From: Burkholderia stabilis
Lineage (GTDB): Bacteria; Pseudomonadota; Gammaproteobacteria; Burkholderiales; Burkholderiaceae
Assembly: GCF_001742165.1 (NCBI RefSeq)
Contig: NZ_CP016444.1
Span: forward strand, 310,001-374,000
Length of the DNA stretch: 64,000 nucleotides
Direction: 5' to 3'
A program made the translations under genes and the position numbers. Of the stretch, positions 8,093 to 17,132 are shown piece by piece. The first letter of the stretch is position 1; each line of letters opens with the position of its first letter. The notes under the pieces were generated by a model, which had not been told where the DNA came from, made no database searches, and saw nothing but the letters and a program-made list of their open reading frames with translations.

Positions 8093-9073
8093 TCAGCGGA
8101 TCAGCACGATTCGAGGGCGCGCCTTTGGGTAAGCCCCCAGGCGGGGAAACAACCGCTGAGCATTACCTGTTTCGATCATCGCGCGCGCGTTGGCATCCCA
8201 AACATTCGAATGCTCCAGCGTGTTGCATTGCATCGCTGTCGCCGGTGCAGGCGCGAACGGGAAATCGCTGCCGAACAGCACCTGGGACGGATCGACCAAT
8301 TCGCGTAACGCCGCTTGTGGGAAGTCGGCCGGAGAGAGCGCCGTGTCGAAGTGGAATCTGCGGATATAGGTCAGCATGCCTGCCGGCATGCTGGATACGA
8401 ACTCCGGGAGAAGATTGGCGAGCGACAGACGCCACGCGACATACGGAACGAAGCCGCCCGCATGGGCCAGAATCCAGCGGATATTGGGGTAGCGCTCCAT
8501 CGTGCCGGTCAGGATGAGGTTCAGCGCGGCGCGCGTCGTGTCGCACAGGAACTCGATCAAAAAGCCCGGCGCGATCAACCCGAGCTGTTCGCTTGACCGA
8601 TGCAGGTTCGGATGCACGAATACAACCGCCTGGCGCCTGTCCAGCTCGGCCATCAGTTCGTCGAATTCCGGCGAGCCCAGAAAGCGCCCCTCGGTACTTC
8701 CCAACAGGACGATACCGTCTGCGCCAAGCACATCCAGTGCATGAATCGCCTCCTTGCACGCATGATCGGTAAATGGCATGGGCAATACCGCAAACGATCC
8801 GAAACGATCGGGGTATTGCTGACGCAGTTCAGCGGCATACTCATTGCACCCTCGCGCCAGCGCACATGCTTCATCGAGATTGCCGAAATACACGCCTGGC
8901 GCCGAGATCGACAGCAACGCGACTCGTATGGCATGAGCGTCCATCACCGCGAGCGATTCCTTTTCGGTCCAGGCGGGAAGATCGGCGCCCGCAACCTTTG
9001 TCAGGCCTCGCCGGGACATGGCGGCTCGATATACGGGTGGAACAAAGTGATGATGAACGTCGATACGGCTCAC
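8093..9073 (-). CDS. amidohydrolase_2 / ACMSD-like metal-dependent decarboxylase or hydrolase
   Basis: 326 residues with a GTG start at 9073 behind CTGGAG. Metal and active-site motifs appear in order: IDVHHHFVPP at the N-terminus, VFVHPNLH mid-protein, WILAHAGGFVPY, and LFGSDFPFAP near the C-terminus (catalytic Asp). This family includes aminocarboxymuconate-semialdehyde, resorcylate and dihydroxybenzoate decarboxylases. It is the first gene after the aldolase in the operon, though an AT-rich 92-bp gap may hold its own promoter. A paralogue lies at 17133-18059. Decarboxylation or hydrolysis of an aromatic acid or ring-cleavage product is the likely role; the exact substrate is unknown. Confidence 0.82.
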   Translation of the reverse strand: MSRIDVHHHFVPPVYRAAMSRRGLTKVAGADLPAWTEKESLAVMDAHAIRVALLSISAPGVYFGNLDEACALARGCNEYAAELRQQYPDRFGSFAVLPMPFTDHACKEAIHALDVLGADGIVLLGSTEGRFLGSPEFDELMAELDRRQAVVFVHPNLHRSSEQLGLIAPGFLIEFLCDTTRAALNLILTGTMERYPNIRWILAHAGGFVPYVAWRLSLANLLPEFVSSMPAGMLTYIRRFHFDTALSPADFPQAALRELVDPSQVLFGSDFPFAPAPATAMQCNTLEHSNVWDANARAMIETGNAQRLFPRLGAYPKARPRIVLIR

Positions 9074-9165
9074 CCTATTCTCCAGTTTGAATTGAAAATG
9101 ATATACAGTCCGAATTAAATTTCAGCATCCCGTTCGCTTCGTCAGGCCGAATGAACACCGGGCTC

Positions 9166-10224
9166 CTAGATCGAGGCGGATGACGCGTCGTGTGCCGTCC
9201 CAGGTGCGCGCAGGAGGTCCAGGGCGACGTCGACGATCATGTCCTCCTGTCCGCCCACCATGCCGCGCCGGCCCAGCTCCACGAGAATGTCCATGGTCTT
9301 GAGCCCATATTTCGCTGCAGCCCGTTCCGCGTGACGCAGGAAACTCGAATACACGCCGGCGTAACCCAACGCGAGTGTCTCGCGGTCGACCCGCACCGGG
9401 CGATCCTGGAGCGGGCGCACGATGTCGTCGGCGGCGTCCATCAGACGGTAGAGATCGGTGCCATGCCGCCAGCCGAGTCGATCGGCCGCCGCGACGAACA
9501 CCTCGAGCGGCGCATTGCCGGCGCCTGCTCCCATGCCGGCAAGACTCGCGTCGATCCGGTCGCAGCCCTCTTCAACCGCGACGATCGAATTCGCGACACC
9601 CAGGCTCAGGTTGTGATGCGCATGGATCCCCGTCTGTGTTTCGGGCTTCAGCGTGTCCTTGAATGCCCGCATCCGGTCGCGGACGTCGTTCATGTTCATC
9701 GCGCCGCCCGAATCCACCACGTAGCAGCAGGTGGCGCCGTAACGCTCCATCAACCTTGCCTGCTCCGCCAATCCGCGAGGCGTCTGCATGTGGCTCATCA
9801 TCAGGAAACCCACTGCGTCCATCCCGAGCGCCCGTGCGTACTCGATATGCTGGCGGGCAATATCGGCTTCGCTACAGTGGGTCGCGACGCGTACGATCCG
9901 CGCACCCGCGTCGTATGCGGCCCTCAGATCATGGATGGTGCCGATTCCGGGCAGCAACAGCGTCGCGACCTTCGCGTGCGTGACGACACTCGCCACGGCC
10001 TCGATCCACTCGACGTCCGTATGCGCGCCGAATCCGTAGTTGAAGCTGCTGCCTTGCAGTCCGTCGCCATGCGCGACTTCGATCGAATCGACCCCGGCTG
10101 CGTCGAGTGCGGCGGCGATCTCCGTCACTTGCGCGAGGCTGTACTGATGACGGATGGCATGACTGCCGTCGCGCAACGTCACGTCGGAGATATAGAGCTT
10201 CTTGTCCATCGGGTAGGCACTCAT
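9166..10224 (-). CDS. mhpE: 4-hydroxy-2-oxovalerate aldolase (cluster 1)
   Basis: 352 residues, a class II aldolase that splits 4-hydroxy-2-oxovalerate to pyruvate and acetaldehyde. It has the DmpG/BphI/MhpE signature [19 protein letters not shown] at the N-terminus, the HxH metal motif in [11 protein letters not shown], and the C-terminal communication domain ([19 protein letters not shown]) that pairs with acetaldehyde dehydrogenase. The start at 10224 overlaps the dehydrogenase stop by 4 bp, consistent with co-translation and complex formation for acetaldehyde channelling. An internal Met at 10209 is the start used by the homologue at 21977-22996. The protein is very similar to that paralogue. 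Confidence 0.93.
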   Translation of the reverse strand: MSAYPMDKKLYISDVTLRDGSHAIRHQYSLAQVTEIAAALDAAGVDSIEVAHGDGLQGSSFNYGFGAHTDVEWIEAVASVVTHAKVATLLLPGIGTIHDLRAAYDAGARIVRVATHCSEADIARQHIEYARALGMDAVGFLMMSHMQTPRGLAEQARLMERYGATCCYVVDSGGAMNMNDVRDRMRAFKDTLKPETQTGIHAHHNLSLGVANSIVAVEEGCDRIDASLAGMGAGAGNAPLEVFVAAADRLGWRHGTDLYRLMDAADDIVRPLQDRPVRVDRETLALGYAGVYSSFLRHAERAAAKYGLKTMDILVELGRRGMVGGQEDMIVDVALDLLRAPGTAHDASSASI

Positions 10225-11168
10225 CGTTGATTGGCCCCGAGACGGGCCGCGACCCGTTCTGCCGCGGCCTTGGCTGCACTCGTCATGATGTCGAGGTTGC
10301 CCGCATAGGACGGCAGGTAGTGCGCGGCCCCTTCGACTTCGAGCAGGATCGAGGTCTTGAGGCCGGTCATCCGCTCGCCGACGCCAGGGATCCGGATCGG
10401 CCGCTCGGCCTCGATACGATCGAACTGGACACGTTGTTTCAGTCGATACCCGGGCACATACGACTGGACGGCTTCGACCATCCCGGCGACCGATGCCTCG
10501 ATCTCGCGTTCATCGGCGAAGTCGCTCAGCGTGTACACCGTATCGCGCATCATCAGCGGCGGCTCCGCGGGATTGAGCACAATGATCGCCTTCCCCTTCA
10601 CGGCACCGCCGACCGCTTCGATCGCCCGCGATGTCGTCTCGGTGAATTCGTCGATGCTGGCGCGCGTGCCGGGCCCGGCGCTCCTGCTGGCGATGGACGC
10701 GACGATCTCGCCGTAGTGCACTTTCGCGACCCGCGATACCGCCGCGATCATCGGAATCGTGGCCTGGCCGCCGCACGTCACCATGTTGACATTCAACGCG
10801 TCGAGATGACGCTCCCCGTTCACAACCGGAATGCAATACGGTCCGATCGCGGCCGGCGTCAGGTCCACGACGCGAATGCCGGGCTTGACGGTGCGCAGGA
10901 ACGCATCGTTCTGCGTATGCGCCGCGGCAGACGTCGCATCGAACACGATGTCGATCTCGTCGAACACGGGCATGCGGGCCAGCCCCTCGACACCTTCATG
11001 CGTCGTCGCGACGCCCAGGCGTGCCGCGCGCTGCAACCCGTCCGACGCCGCATCGATTCCCACCATGGCGCCCATCTCGAGATGTTCGCCGTGGCGCAGG
11101 ATCTTGATCATCAGATCGGTACCGATATTCCCGCTGCCGATAATGGCGACTTTCCGTTTGATGCTCAT
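10221..11168 (-). CDS. mhpF: acetaldehyde dehydrogenase (acylating) (cluster 1)
   Basis: 315 residues, converting acetaldehyde, NAD+ and CoA to acetyl-CoA. Visible are the Rossmann motif [13 protein letters not shown] near the N-terminus, the catalytic Cys region [12 protein letters not shown], and the substrate-binding [14 protein letters not shown] segment. The start [10 protein letters not shown] at 11168 is chosen over an in-frame ATG 27 bp upstream by homology with the paralogue at 23015. The stop overlaps the aldolase start (ATGA). It acts as a heterotetramer with the aldolase. Confidence 0.93.
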   Translation of the reverse strand: MSIKRKVAIIGSGNIGTDLMIKILRHGEHLEMGAMVGIDAASDGLQRAARLGVATTHEGVEGLARMPVFDEIDIVFDATSAAAHTQNDAFLRTVKPGIRVVDLTPAAIGPYCIPVVNGERHLDALNVNMVTCGGQATIPMIAAVSRVAKVHYGEIVASIASRSAGPGTRASIDEFTETTSRAIEAVGGAVKGKAIIVLNPAEPPLMMRDTVYTLSDFADEREIEASVAGMVEAVQSYVPGYRLKQRVQFDRIEAERPIRIPGVGERMTGLKTSILLEVEGAAHYLPSYAGNLDIMTSAAKAAAERVAARLGANQR

Positions 11169-11179
11169 CGATCTCGCCC

Positions 11180-11974
11180 TCATCCGATACGGCAACTGAC
11201 GCTGCCGAGCGCACCGATCTGCGCGTGAATCGTGTCTCCGGCGCCGACCGGCACCATCGGACCCAGCGCACCCGACAGGATCACGTCGCCCTCACGCAAC
11301 ATCTGCCCGCGCCGCGCCATCATGCGGGCCAGCCAGTACACGGCCCGCAACGGATGGCCGAGGCATGCGGCACCCGTTCCGGTCGATACGGTCTTTCCGT
11401 CGAGCGTCATCGACATGCCCAGCTCCCCGAGGGAAATTCCACCGAGCGACACCGGTTGATTGCCGAGCACGTAGAGACCGCAGGATGCGTTGTCGGCCAC
11501 CGTATCCTCGAGCGCGATGCGCCAGTCCGAGATGGCGCTGTCGACGATCTCGAGCGCCGGCAGCGCACAGGCCAGCGCCGACAGGACCTGCCCGTAGCTC
11601 GGCGCTTCATCGGCCATGTCGCGTCCGACGACGAACGCCACCTCCGCCTCGATCTTCGGCTGCATCAGGCGGCTCAGGGGCACCTCGTCGCCATCGAGAT
11701 ACTCCATGTCGTCGAACAGCACGCCGAAATCGGGCTGGTTGACGCGCAACTGCTGCTGAACAGCGATCGACGTCAGGCCGATCTTCTTGCCGACGATGCG
11801 TCGGCCGTCCGCGATCCGGGCCGCGGTGTTGAGTTCCGAGACGGCATACGCCGCGTCGAGACCTGTAATGCCGAACCGCGTGGCAATCGGGTCGATCGGC
11901 GTGCGTGATTCACGTGCATCGCGTAATGCTTGCGCAGCCGCCTGAACGGCTGCCGGGTCGAATGAATGAGACAT
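11180..11974 (-). CDS. mhpD: 2-keto-4-pentenoate hydratase (cluster 1)
   Basis: 264 residues, hydrating 2-hydroxypenta-2,4-dienoate to 4-hydroxy-2-oxovalerate. Family motifs are [23 protein letters not shown], the acidic metal-binding stretch [11 protein letters not shown], and [15 protein letters not shown] towards the C-terminus. It lies 22 nt after the monooxygenase stop and 11 nt before the dehydrogenase start, within one operon. The start MSHSFDP at 11974 matches the family N-terminus. The paralogue at 23980-24768 has the same order of neighbours. Confidence 0.93.
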   Translation of the reverse strand: MSHSFDPAAVQAAAQALRDARESRTPIDPIATRFGITGLDAAYAVSELNTAARIADGRRIVGKKIGLTSIAVQQQLRVNQPDFGVLFDDMEYLDGDEVPLSRLMQPKIEAEVAFVVGRDMADEAPSYGQVLSALACALPALEIVDSAISDWRIALEDTVADNASCGLYVLGNQPVSLGGISLGELGMSMTLDGKTVSTGTGAACLGHPLRAVYWLARMMARRGQMLREGDVILSGALGPMVPVGAGDTIHAQIGALGSVSCRIG

Positions 11975-11996
11975 GGCGGAAATATGAAATCGTGGG

Positions 11997-13760
11997 TCAG
12001 GCCGCTTGCGCGGCAGCCGGTGCGGTCTTTGACATGCGGGCGAATCCATCGCCTGCGCCGGCCCCGAACCCGAGACGCTCCCGCAGTTGGCGAATGGTCC
12101 TGTCAAGCTCGCCGACGGGAACGACGGCGAAGGCGAAGCGGTCGGGTCTCAGTACCGCAACGGCCTGCGTCTTGAACCCCGCCTTGTTGAACCACGCGAT
12201 CATCTCGCCACCGATATCCTCGACTTCGGCGACGTCGATCAGGTTGTCCCGATTGACGCCTTCGAGCCCTTGCGGGCGCCCGCCATACGCGTACATCGTC
12301 ACGCTGCGTACCGACAGTGCGCCGAGCGTTGCCCGCGACACATCGTCCATGCAGCGGGAGGGATCGACGTTCAATCCGATCAGCGAAAAGCCGTGACCGA
12401 GCAGGTCGTCCAGTTTCTTCCGGTCACCGTTGAAAAGGCGCACCTCGGGTTGCGGAATCAACGCGCCCTCCGGGCCACGTCGGCGACGGCGCGGCAACCC
12501 CAGGTATGCGTTCTTTCGATAGACGGGCATCGGCTTGAAGCCGCCCCCCTCGAGCCAGCGCCTGAGCGGCGGTATGGCCCGGATGATGCCGAGGGACGTG
12601 TCCCGCACCAGCGTGGCGGACAGACTGCGTGCCGATACGACGTTCTTGAGCAGGACGGACGTGTCGATCATCGCCTTCGCATGCGCATGCCGTTCCGACT
12701 GGTACGTGTCCAGCAGCGTGTCGGCCGCGAGGCCGCGCAAGACGAGATCGAGCTTCCAGCCGAGGTTGTACGCGTCGCGTACGCCGGAGCTCGCACCCTG
12801 CCCCATGAACTGCGGCGTCATGTGAGCGGCATCGCCGCCGAGCAGCACGCGTCCGACCCGCCACTTCGACGCAATCAGCGCGTTGAACGTATAGACGAGC
12901 TTGCGCTTGATCACGAACTGATCGGGATCGACGAACAGCGACAGATACTTCCGGACCGTCTCCGGCCGCTCCATGTTTTCCTTCGTTTCGCCCGGCATCA
13001 ACATGAATTCGAACCGGTGGAATTTTCCGGGCTGAACGCAGCTCACGACCGGCAGTTTCGGGTCGACGACGAAATTGAAGTACGGCAGATGACGCAACGC
13101 GTCCGTTCCGGGCTTGCGTTCGAGGTCCACGACGAGCCATGGCTCGGGGAAGCTCTTGCCGGACATCTCGATCCCGAGCTTCGTGCGAACGATGCTCCGG
13201 CCGCCGTCGGCGCCGACCAGATAGCGCGCCCGCAGGGTTCTGGTACAGGGATCGCCTTCCACGCGCGTGCGCGCATCGTGACTGTCGCTGAACCGCGCTT
13301 CGCGCGTCGCCTGATGCGTCACGCTCACGCCGTCGGCGTCCTGAGCGAAGTCAATGACTTCGCGGCCCCGTTGCACGTCGATGTTGGGATAACGTGCGAG
13401 CGTCTCGGCCAGCGTCGTTTCCAGGTACGGCTGGTAAAAGAAGTTGATCACGGGCCAGCCGAACGGACGCTTGCGCGGCATATATTGCGTGATCGGCGTG
13501 CCGTCGCGCCGCACGAGCTGGACGGGCGTCTCCATCATCATCCGCGACTGGATCTCGTCGGCCACGTCGAGATGCTGGAAAATCCGCATGCACTCGTCGT
13601 CGGTGTATACCGCTCGCGCGTTACCGTAGAACACGGGTTCGCGCTCCAGCACGACGACCTGGTGGCCGGCCTGGCCGAGCATGTGCGCGAGAACGAGGCC
13701 GGTCGGCCCCAATCCGACAATCGCGACATCGCACGCATCATTCGGATGCGCTCCGTTCAT
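11997..13760 (-). CDS. FAD-dependent aromatic monooxygenase, MhpA-like (cluster 1)
   Basis: 587 residues, a class A flavoprotein hydroxylase that would ortho-hydroxylate a phenolic substrate to a catechol. It has the FAD motif GLGPTG (about 16-21), a DG-type motif in LVGADGGRSIVR, and the second FAD-ribityl motif GDAAHMTPQFMGQGASSGVRD, followed by the thioredoxin-like C-terminal domain common to phenol/MHP hydroxylases. ATG 13760 lies behind AAGGAGA and overlaps the upstream dioxygenase stop (ATGA). It differs clearly from MhpA at 25728 (for example WPVINFFYQPYLE), so the substrate is probably not 3-hydroxyphenylpropionate. Confidence 0.88.
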   Translation of the reverse strand: MNGAHPNDACDVAIVGLGPTGLVLAHMLGQAGHQVVVLEREPVFYGNARAVYTDDECMRIFQHLDVADEIQSRMMMETPVQLVRRDGTPITQYMPRKRPFGWPVINFFYQPYLETTLAETLARYPNIDVQRGREVIDFAQDADGVSVTHQATREARFSDSHDARTRVEGDPCTRTLRARYLVGADGGRSIVRTKLGIEMSGKSFPEPWLVVDLERKPGTDALRHLPYFNFVVDPKLPVVSCVQPGKFHRFEFMLMPGETKENMERPETVRKYLSLFVDPDQFVIKRKLVYTFNALIASKWRVGRVLLGGDAAHMTPQFMGQGASSGVRDAYNLGWKLDLVLRGLAADTLLDTYQSERHAHAKAMIDTSVLLKNVVSARSLSATLVRDTSLGIIRAIPPLRRWLEGGGFKPMPVYRKNAYLGLPRRRRRGPEGALIPQPEVRLFNGDRKKLDDLLGHGFSLIGLNVDPSRCMDDVSRATLGALSVRSVTMYAYGGRPQGLEGVNRDNLIDVAEVEDIGGEMIAWFNKAGFKTQAVAVLRPDRFAFAVVPVGELDRTIRQLRERLGFGAGAGDGFARMSKTAPAAAQAA

Positions 13761-14767
13761 GACCGTTCTCCTTGTACAGAAAATTCCGGACGCGTCAGCG
13801 ATGCAAGCGCGTGACGCACGCGCCCCAGCCGCACGCCAAGGCTCAGGTTTTCCGGACGATGGCCCCATAGACTGATGCCTCGATAAATCGCCGGACGCCA
13901 CGTTTGTTCATCGACCACGATCGGGTTCCAGCCGAGCTCGATCTCGAAGCCCGATGGCGTCTGAACGTAGAACGAGAGTTCACGGTCATTGGGATGCTGG
14001 CCGATTGCATTCGCGATCGGATAGCCCATCGCACGACACCTGAGGTAGGCTTGCGTCACATCGTCGAGGGATGCGCATTGAAGATTCATGTGGTGAATCT
14101 GCGTGCGCAGCGGATTCAGGCGGATCCCGCGTGTCGATGCAGTCGCGAACGAATGATGTCGTTCGTTGAATCGGAGGAACGCGAAGTCAAGATTCAGACC
14201 TTGCATCCTGTCTTCGATTTCGTCGGAAAGACGCGCATCGAACACGTCTTTCCAGAACTGCTGCATCACCTCCGGTTGTCGGGTCGTGACAGCGACATGC
14301 CCCATTCCCGACGCGCCCGTCACAAAACCCGTCGCACGCATGCGCAGGGGGAGATCGCTGATGACCGGTTCCGTGAACAATTCCGTGCGCAGTTTCTTCG
14401 GCCCGGCGAAGAACCAGAATCGCTTCACGCCGCGCAGGGCCGCTTCTTCCTTGCTCCCTTCCTCTACACGCACCCCGCGAGCGGAGATTCGTGCGACGGC
14501 AAGCTCGAGCGCCTCGCGGTCGTCGAGCTGCCATCCGATGGCAATGACATCTTCGGCCGTGCCGGCACGGATGATCAGACGCCGGTCGTGCGAGTCGATG
14601 CGGCATGCGACCACGCGTGGATCGGGGGTATCGACGTGAAGCCCCAGGCCTTCTGACGCGAATTTCGTCCATTCGCGAAGCCGGGCCGATTCGGCCAGCA
14701 GATAGCCCATCCGAACACGACCGAACAAGCTGCTTGTGGGTGACCGCGCACTAACGATAGTCGGCAT
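13757..14767 (-). CDS. type I (VOC) extradiol ring-cleavage dioxygenase
   Basis: 336 residues in two VOC domains, cleaving a catechol next to its hydroxyls. Likely Fe(II) ligands are H157 (GMGHVAV), H226 (QIHHMNLQ) and E277 (GFEIELGW), with acid/base residues H205 (RHHSFA) and Y267 (SFYVQTPSG). This is the BphC/HsaC pattern. The start at 14767 follows GAGGGAGA; an ATG 34 codons upstream lies in the hydrolase gene. Unlike the second pathway here, which uses a LigB-type enzyme, this belongs to the unrelated VOC class. The preferred catechol is unknown, probably one with a bulky or acidic side chain. Confidence 0.88.
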   Translation of the reverse strand: MPTIVSARSPTSSLFGRVRMGYLLAESARLREWTKFASEGLGLHVDTPDPRVVACRIDSHDRRLIIRAGTAEDVIAIGWQLDDREALELAVARISARGVRVEEGSKEEAALRGVKRFWFFAGPKKLRTELFTEPVISDLPLRMRATGFVTGASGMGHVAVTTRQPEVMQQFWKDVFDARLSDEIEDRMQGLNLDFAFLRFNERHHSFATASTRGIRLNPLRTQIHHMNLQCASLDDVTQAYLRCRAMGYPIANAIGQHPNDRELSFYVQTPSGFEIELGWNPIVVDEQTWRPAIYRGISLWGHRPENLSLGVRLGRVRHALASLTRPEFSVQGERS

Positions 14768-14781
14768 GACGTCTCCCTCGA

Positions 14782-15672
14782 TCAGCGGGCAGCGACGACG
14801 CGTGCTTTCGCATCGCCCTGCGCAAGGAATGCCAGCACGGCAGCGTTGAATTCGTTCGACCGCTCCCACTGCACCCAGTGTCCGGTATTGCTGAACAGGT
14901 AGACATCACAGTTCGGCATGCGCTTCTGGAGCGCGTACGCGCCGCTGGCCCGGTTGACCTTGTCATCCACGCCCCACAAAACCAGCGTCGGATTGCGCAC
15001 GGATGCCAGTCGCGCATCCCGCGTGAAGTCGAGATTGCTGAACTTCGGGATGCCCTTGGGGCCCAGCAAAGGCGGGCTCGCGACGACTGCCGGGTCGATG
15101 CTGGCCCGAAAGCGTTCCTCGATCATCGACTGCGGCACGAGACTGCCGTCGAACACGAGATCGCCGCGAATGAACGTCGTGAGCTTCTCGAGGCTCGGGC
15201 CATCGTCCTTGTAATAGTTCAGCAAACGCTTGAGGCCGGGCGTGGGAACCTGGCGCGTCGTATTGACGCCGCCGGGGCCCATCAACACGAGCCGGCCCAC
15301 CGCTTGAGGGCGCTCCAGCGCCATGCGAAGTGCACAGGCTCCGCCGAGCGAATTCCCGATTGCGTGCGCATTCGGAATACCGAGCGCGTCCAGCATGCCG
15401 AGCATGCCTTCCGCGAGATCGCCGAATGGATCGTTGCGGTCGACGCCTTTCGTGGACTGACCGAACCCCGGCATGTCGGGCACCAGCACCCGAAAATGGC
15501 GCGCGAGCGCGTCGATGTTCCGCGCGTAGTTCGACAGGCCCGATGCGCCCGGCCCACCGCCATGCAGCATCAATACGGCGGGCCCTTCGCCTGCTTCCGA
15601 TAGAAAAACGTGCCGCGTGCCGACCTTGACGGTGCGTTGGCGCATTGCATGCGTGATGGAGGGGGTGTCCAT
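14782..15672 (-). CDS. C-C bond hydrolase of meta-cleavage products (MhpC/BphD-like)
   Basis: 296 residues, alpha/beta hydrolase. It has the oxyanion motif HGGGPGASG (about 37-45), nucleophile S108 in GNSLGG, acid D236 in WGVDDKVN and H265 in NTGHWVQWE. These are the features of enzymes that hydrolyse 2-hydroxy-6-oxohexa-2,4-dienoates to a carboxylic acid and 2-hydroxypentadienoate. It is the first gene of the cluster 1 minus-strand operon, divergent from the TetR gene, with a 127-bp shared control region. The dioxygenase gene follows 14 nt after its stop. Confidence 0.9.
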   Translation of the reverse strand: MDTPSITHAMRQRTVKVGTRHVFLSEAGEGPAVLMLHGGGPGASGLSNYARNIDALARHFRVLVPDMPGFGQSTKGVDRNDPFGDLAEGMLGMLDALGIPNAHAIGNSLGGACALRMALERPQAVGRLVLMGPGGVNTTRQVPTPGLKRLLNYYKDDGPSLEKLTTFIRGDLVFDGSLVPQSMIEERFRASIDPAVVASPPLLGPKGIPKFSNLDFTRDARLASVRNPTLVLWGVDDKVNRASGAYALQKRMPNCDVYLFSNTGHWVQWERSNEFNAAVLAFLAQGDAKARVVAAR

Positions 15673-15724
15673 GGCGTCGACTGCTCCTGATTTCGCTAGG
15701 TTTGATTCATTGTAATGAGATTAC

Positions 15725-15737
15725 TGTCATTATGACA
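15725..15737. promoter_or_regulatory. candidate TetR operator
   Basis: TGTCATTATGACA is a perfect 13-bp odd palindrome centred on T15731, in the AT-rich gap between the divergent hydrolase and TetR genes. A symmetric short operator here is what a TetR-family autorepressor controlling the cluster 1 operon would need. Confidence 0.55.
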
Positions 15738-15799
15738 ATATACTCGTTTTTACCTAGCCGCCGGTCGGGCATCCGTAAGCCGCACCGTATAATCGGCAC

Positions 15800-16504
15800 A
15801 TGAGTGAATCCACGACCATTGATCATCGGACCCGCGTTGCTGCGCAGCGCCGCGAACGGATGCGCGCGCGGCTGATCGAAAGCGCGATGCTCGTTTTTGC
15901 CGAGAAAGGGATTGGCGCCAGCGTCATCCAGGACGTCATCGCGGCAGCCGATGTGTCGCAAGGCACCTTCTACAACTACTTCCGTACCAACGAGGAACTG
16001 CTCGAAGCGGTGACGCAGGAGCTCAACGACGAGCTGCTCCGCCTGATCGAAACGGTCGTGGGCGCCTACGAAGATCCGGCCCGAAGAATTGCGTGCGGCG
16101 TCCGGATGTTTCTGTATGCCGCACGTGCCTATCCGCTGCTTGCACGCTTCATTTCGGCAGCTGGCGTCCATGCCGTCGGCCCGAGCAGCCTGATCTACGT
16201 GTACCTGCCGGTCCACATCCAGCAAGGCCTGGCGACCGGCCGATTTCAGGGCGTGACGGTCGAGCTGGCGCTCGACATGATTGCCGGAACCGCGCTCACG
16301 ACGATTCATCGATTCACCGAAAACGGTAAGGTGGCCGAATCGCCCGAACAGATCGTTGCCGCAATTCTGCGCGGCCTGGGTGTCGATGGAGCGGAAGCGC
16401 AGCGACTCGTGCTCGACGAACTGACGCTGGTCATGCCGCCTGAAACGTCCCTGCTGGAGCGAGGGCGTGTGCGTGCGGCGAAGCAACCCGACGCCCGGTC
16501 GTGA
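15800..16504 (+). CDS. TetR/AcrR-family transcriptional regulator of cluster 1
   Basis: 234 residues. The N-terminal helix-turn-helix spans about residues 20-65 (RARLIESAMLVFAEKGIGAS, then DVIAAADVSQGTFYNYFRTN), followed by an all-helical ligand-binding domain. It is transcribed away from the aromatic-degradation operon, with a palindromic site between, and so is probably its repressor, induced by a pathway intermediate. The N-terminal extension is slightly longer than average. The effector is not predictable. Confidence 0.88.
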   Translation: MSESTTIDHRTRVAAQRRERMRARLIESAMLVFAEKGIGASVIQDVIAAADVSQGTFYNYFRTNEELLEAVTQELNDELLRLIETVVGAYEDPARRIACGVRMFLYAARAYPLLARFISAAGVHAVGPSSLIYVYLPVHIQQGLATGRFQGVTVELALDMIAGTALTTIHRFTENGKVAESPEQIVAAILRGLGVDGAEAQRLVLDELTLVMPPETSLLERGRVRAAKQPDARS

Positions 16505-17132
16505 TCAACCGCCTCGCGGCACGCCATCAGGCGGAGCAGCCGATCGGCGGCGACGCAAGCCGCGTGAGAATGAACGCGTTGCCCGAATTCAACGCGATCG
16601 TTTCGTGCAGACGGATTGTTCGCATCAAATAGCGTCACCAACCCTGACATCCATGTGCCGCCACGCGCGGGCGCCCATTGCTTCGCGCATCCGTGGCGTT
16701 CCCCATTCGTCCGGACGGATCCACCAGCCCGTCGTACGCAGCCTGAATCGAACCGGGAACAGTTGGACCTGACGCAAACGACGACAGGCAACCCGGATGA
16801 GCTGCCGCAATCATCCATCGCAGCGCGGCCCGCGAACCGGAACGGCCTGCCATCGCGTGACACCGGCGAAACCTCGGTCAGCAAGAACGGGCAAGCGATC
16901 AGCATCGCTCCACCGCGCCCATGCCGTCATCACGTCGATTTTCCCCGCCGCGGTACCCCCATCGTCACCCTCCGTCGCGATCGATGATCGACACCGAAAG
17001 CGGTTTGTCGGTGCACTCCTTGCACACGCCGGAGAATAATTTGACGGTCCTGATGGCGTCCTTAGACTGGTGTGGAGGATCCACCGAGCGCGCGAAGACC
17101 TCGCGCCGCGCCACACAAACAGGAGATGCGAA
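16505..17132. other. 628-bp non-coding stretch in island 1
   Basis: No gene with a convincing family or ribosome site is visible in either strand. Short minus-strand frames around 16625-16850 (for example WWIRPDEWGTPRM) are too short to assign and may be remnants of a lost gene. The right end carries the AGGAG site (17121-17125) of the following amidohydrolase. Base composition is lower in GC than in the flanking chromosome. Confidence 0.5.
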
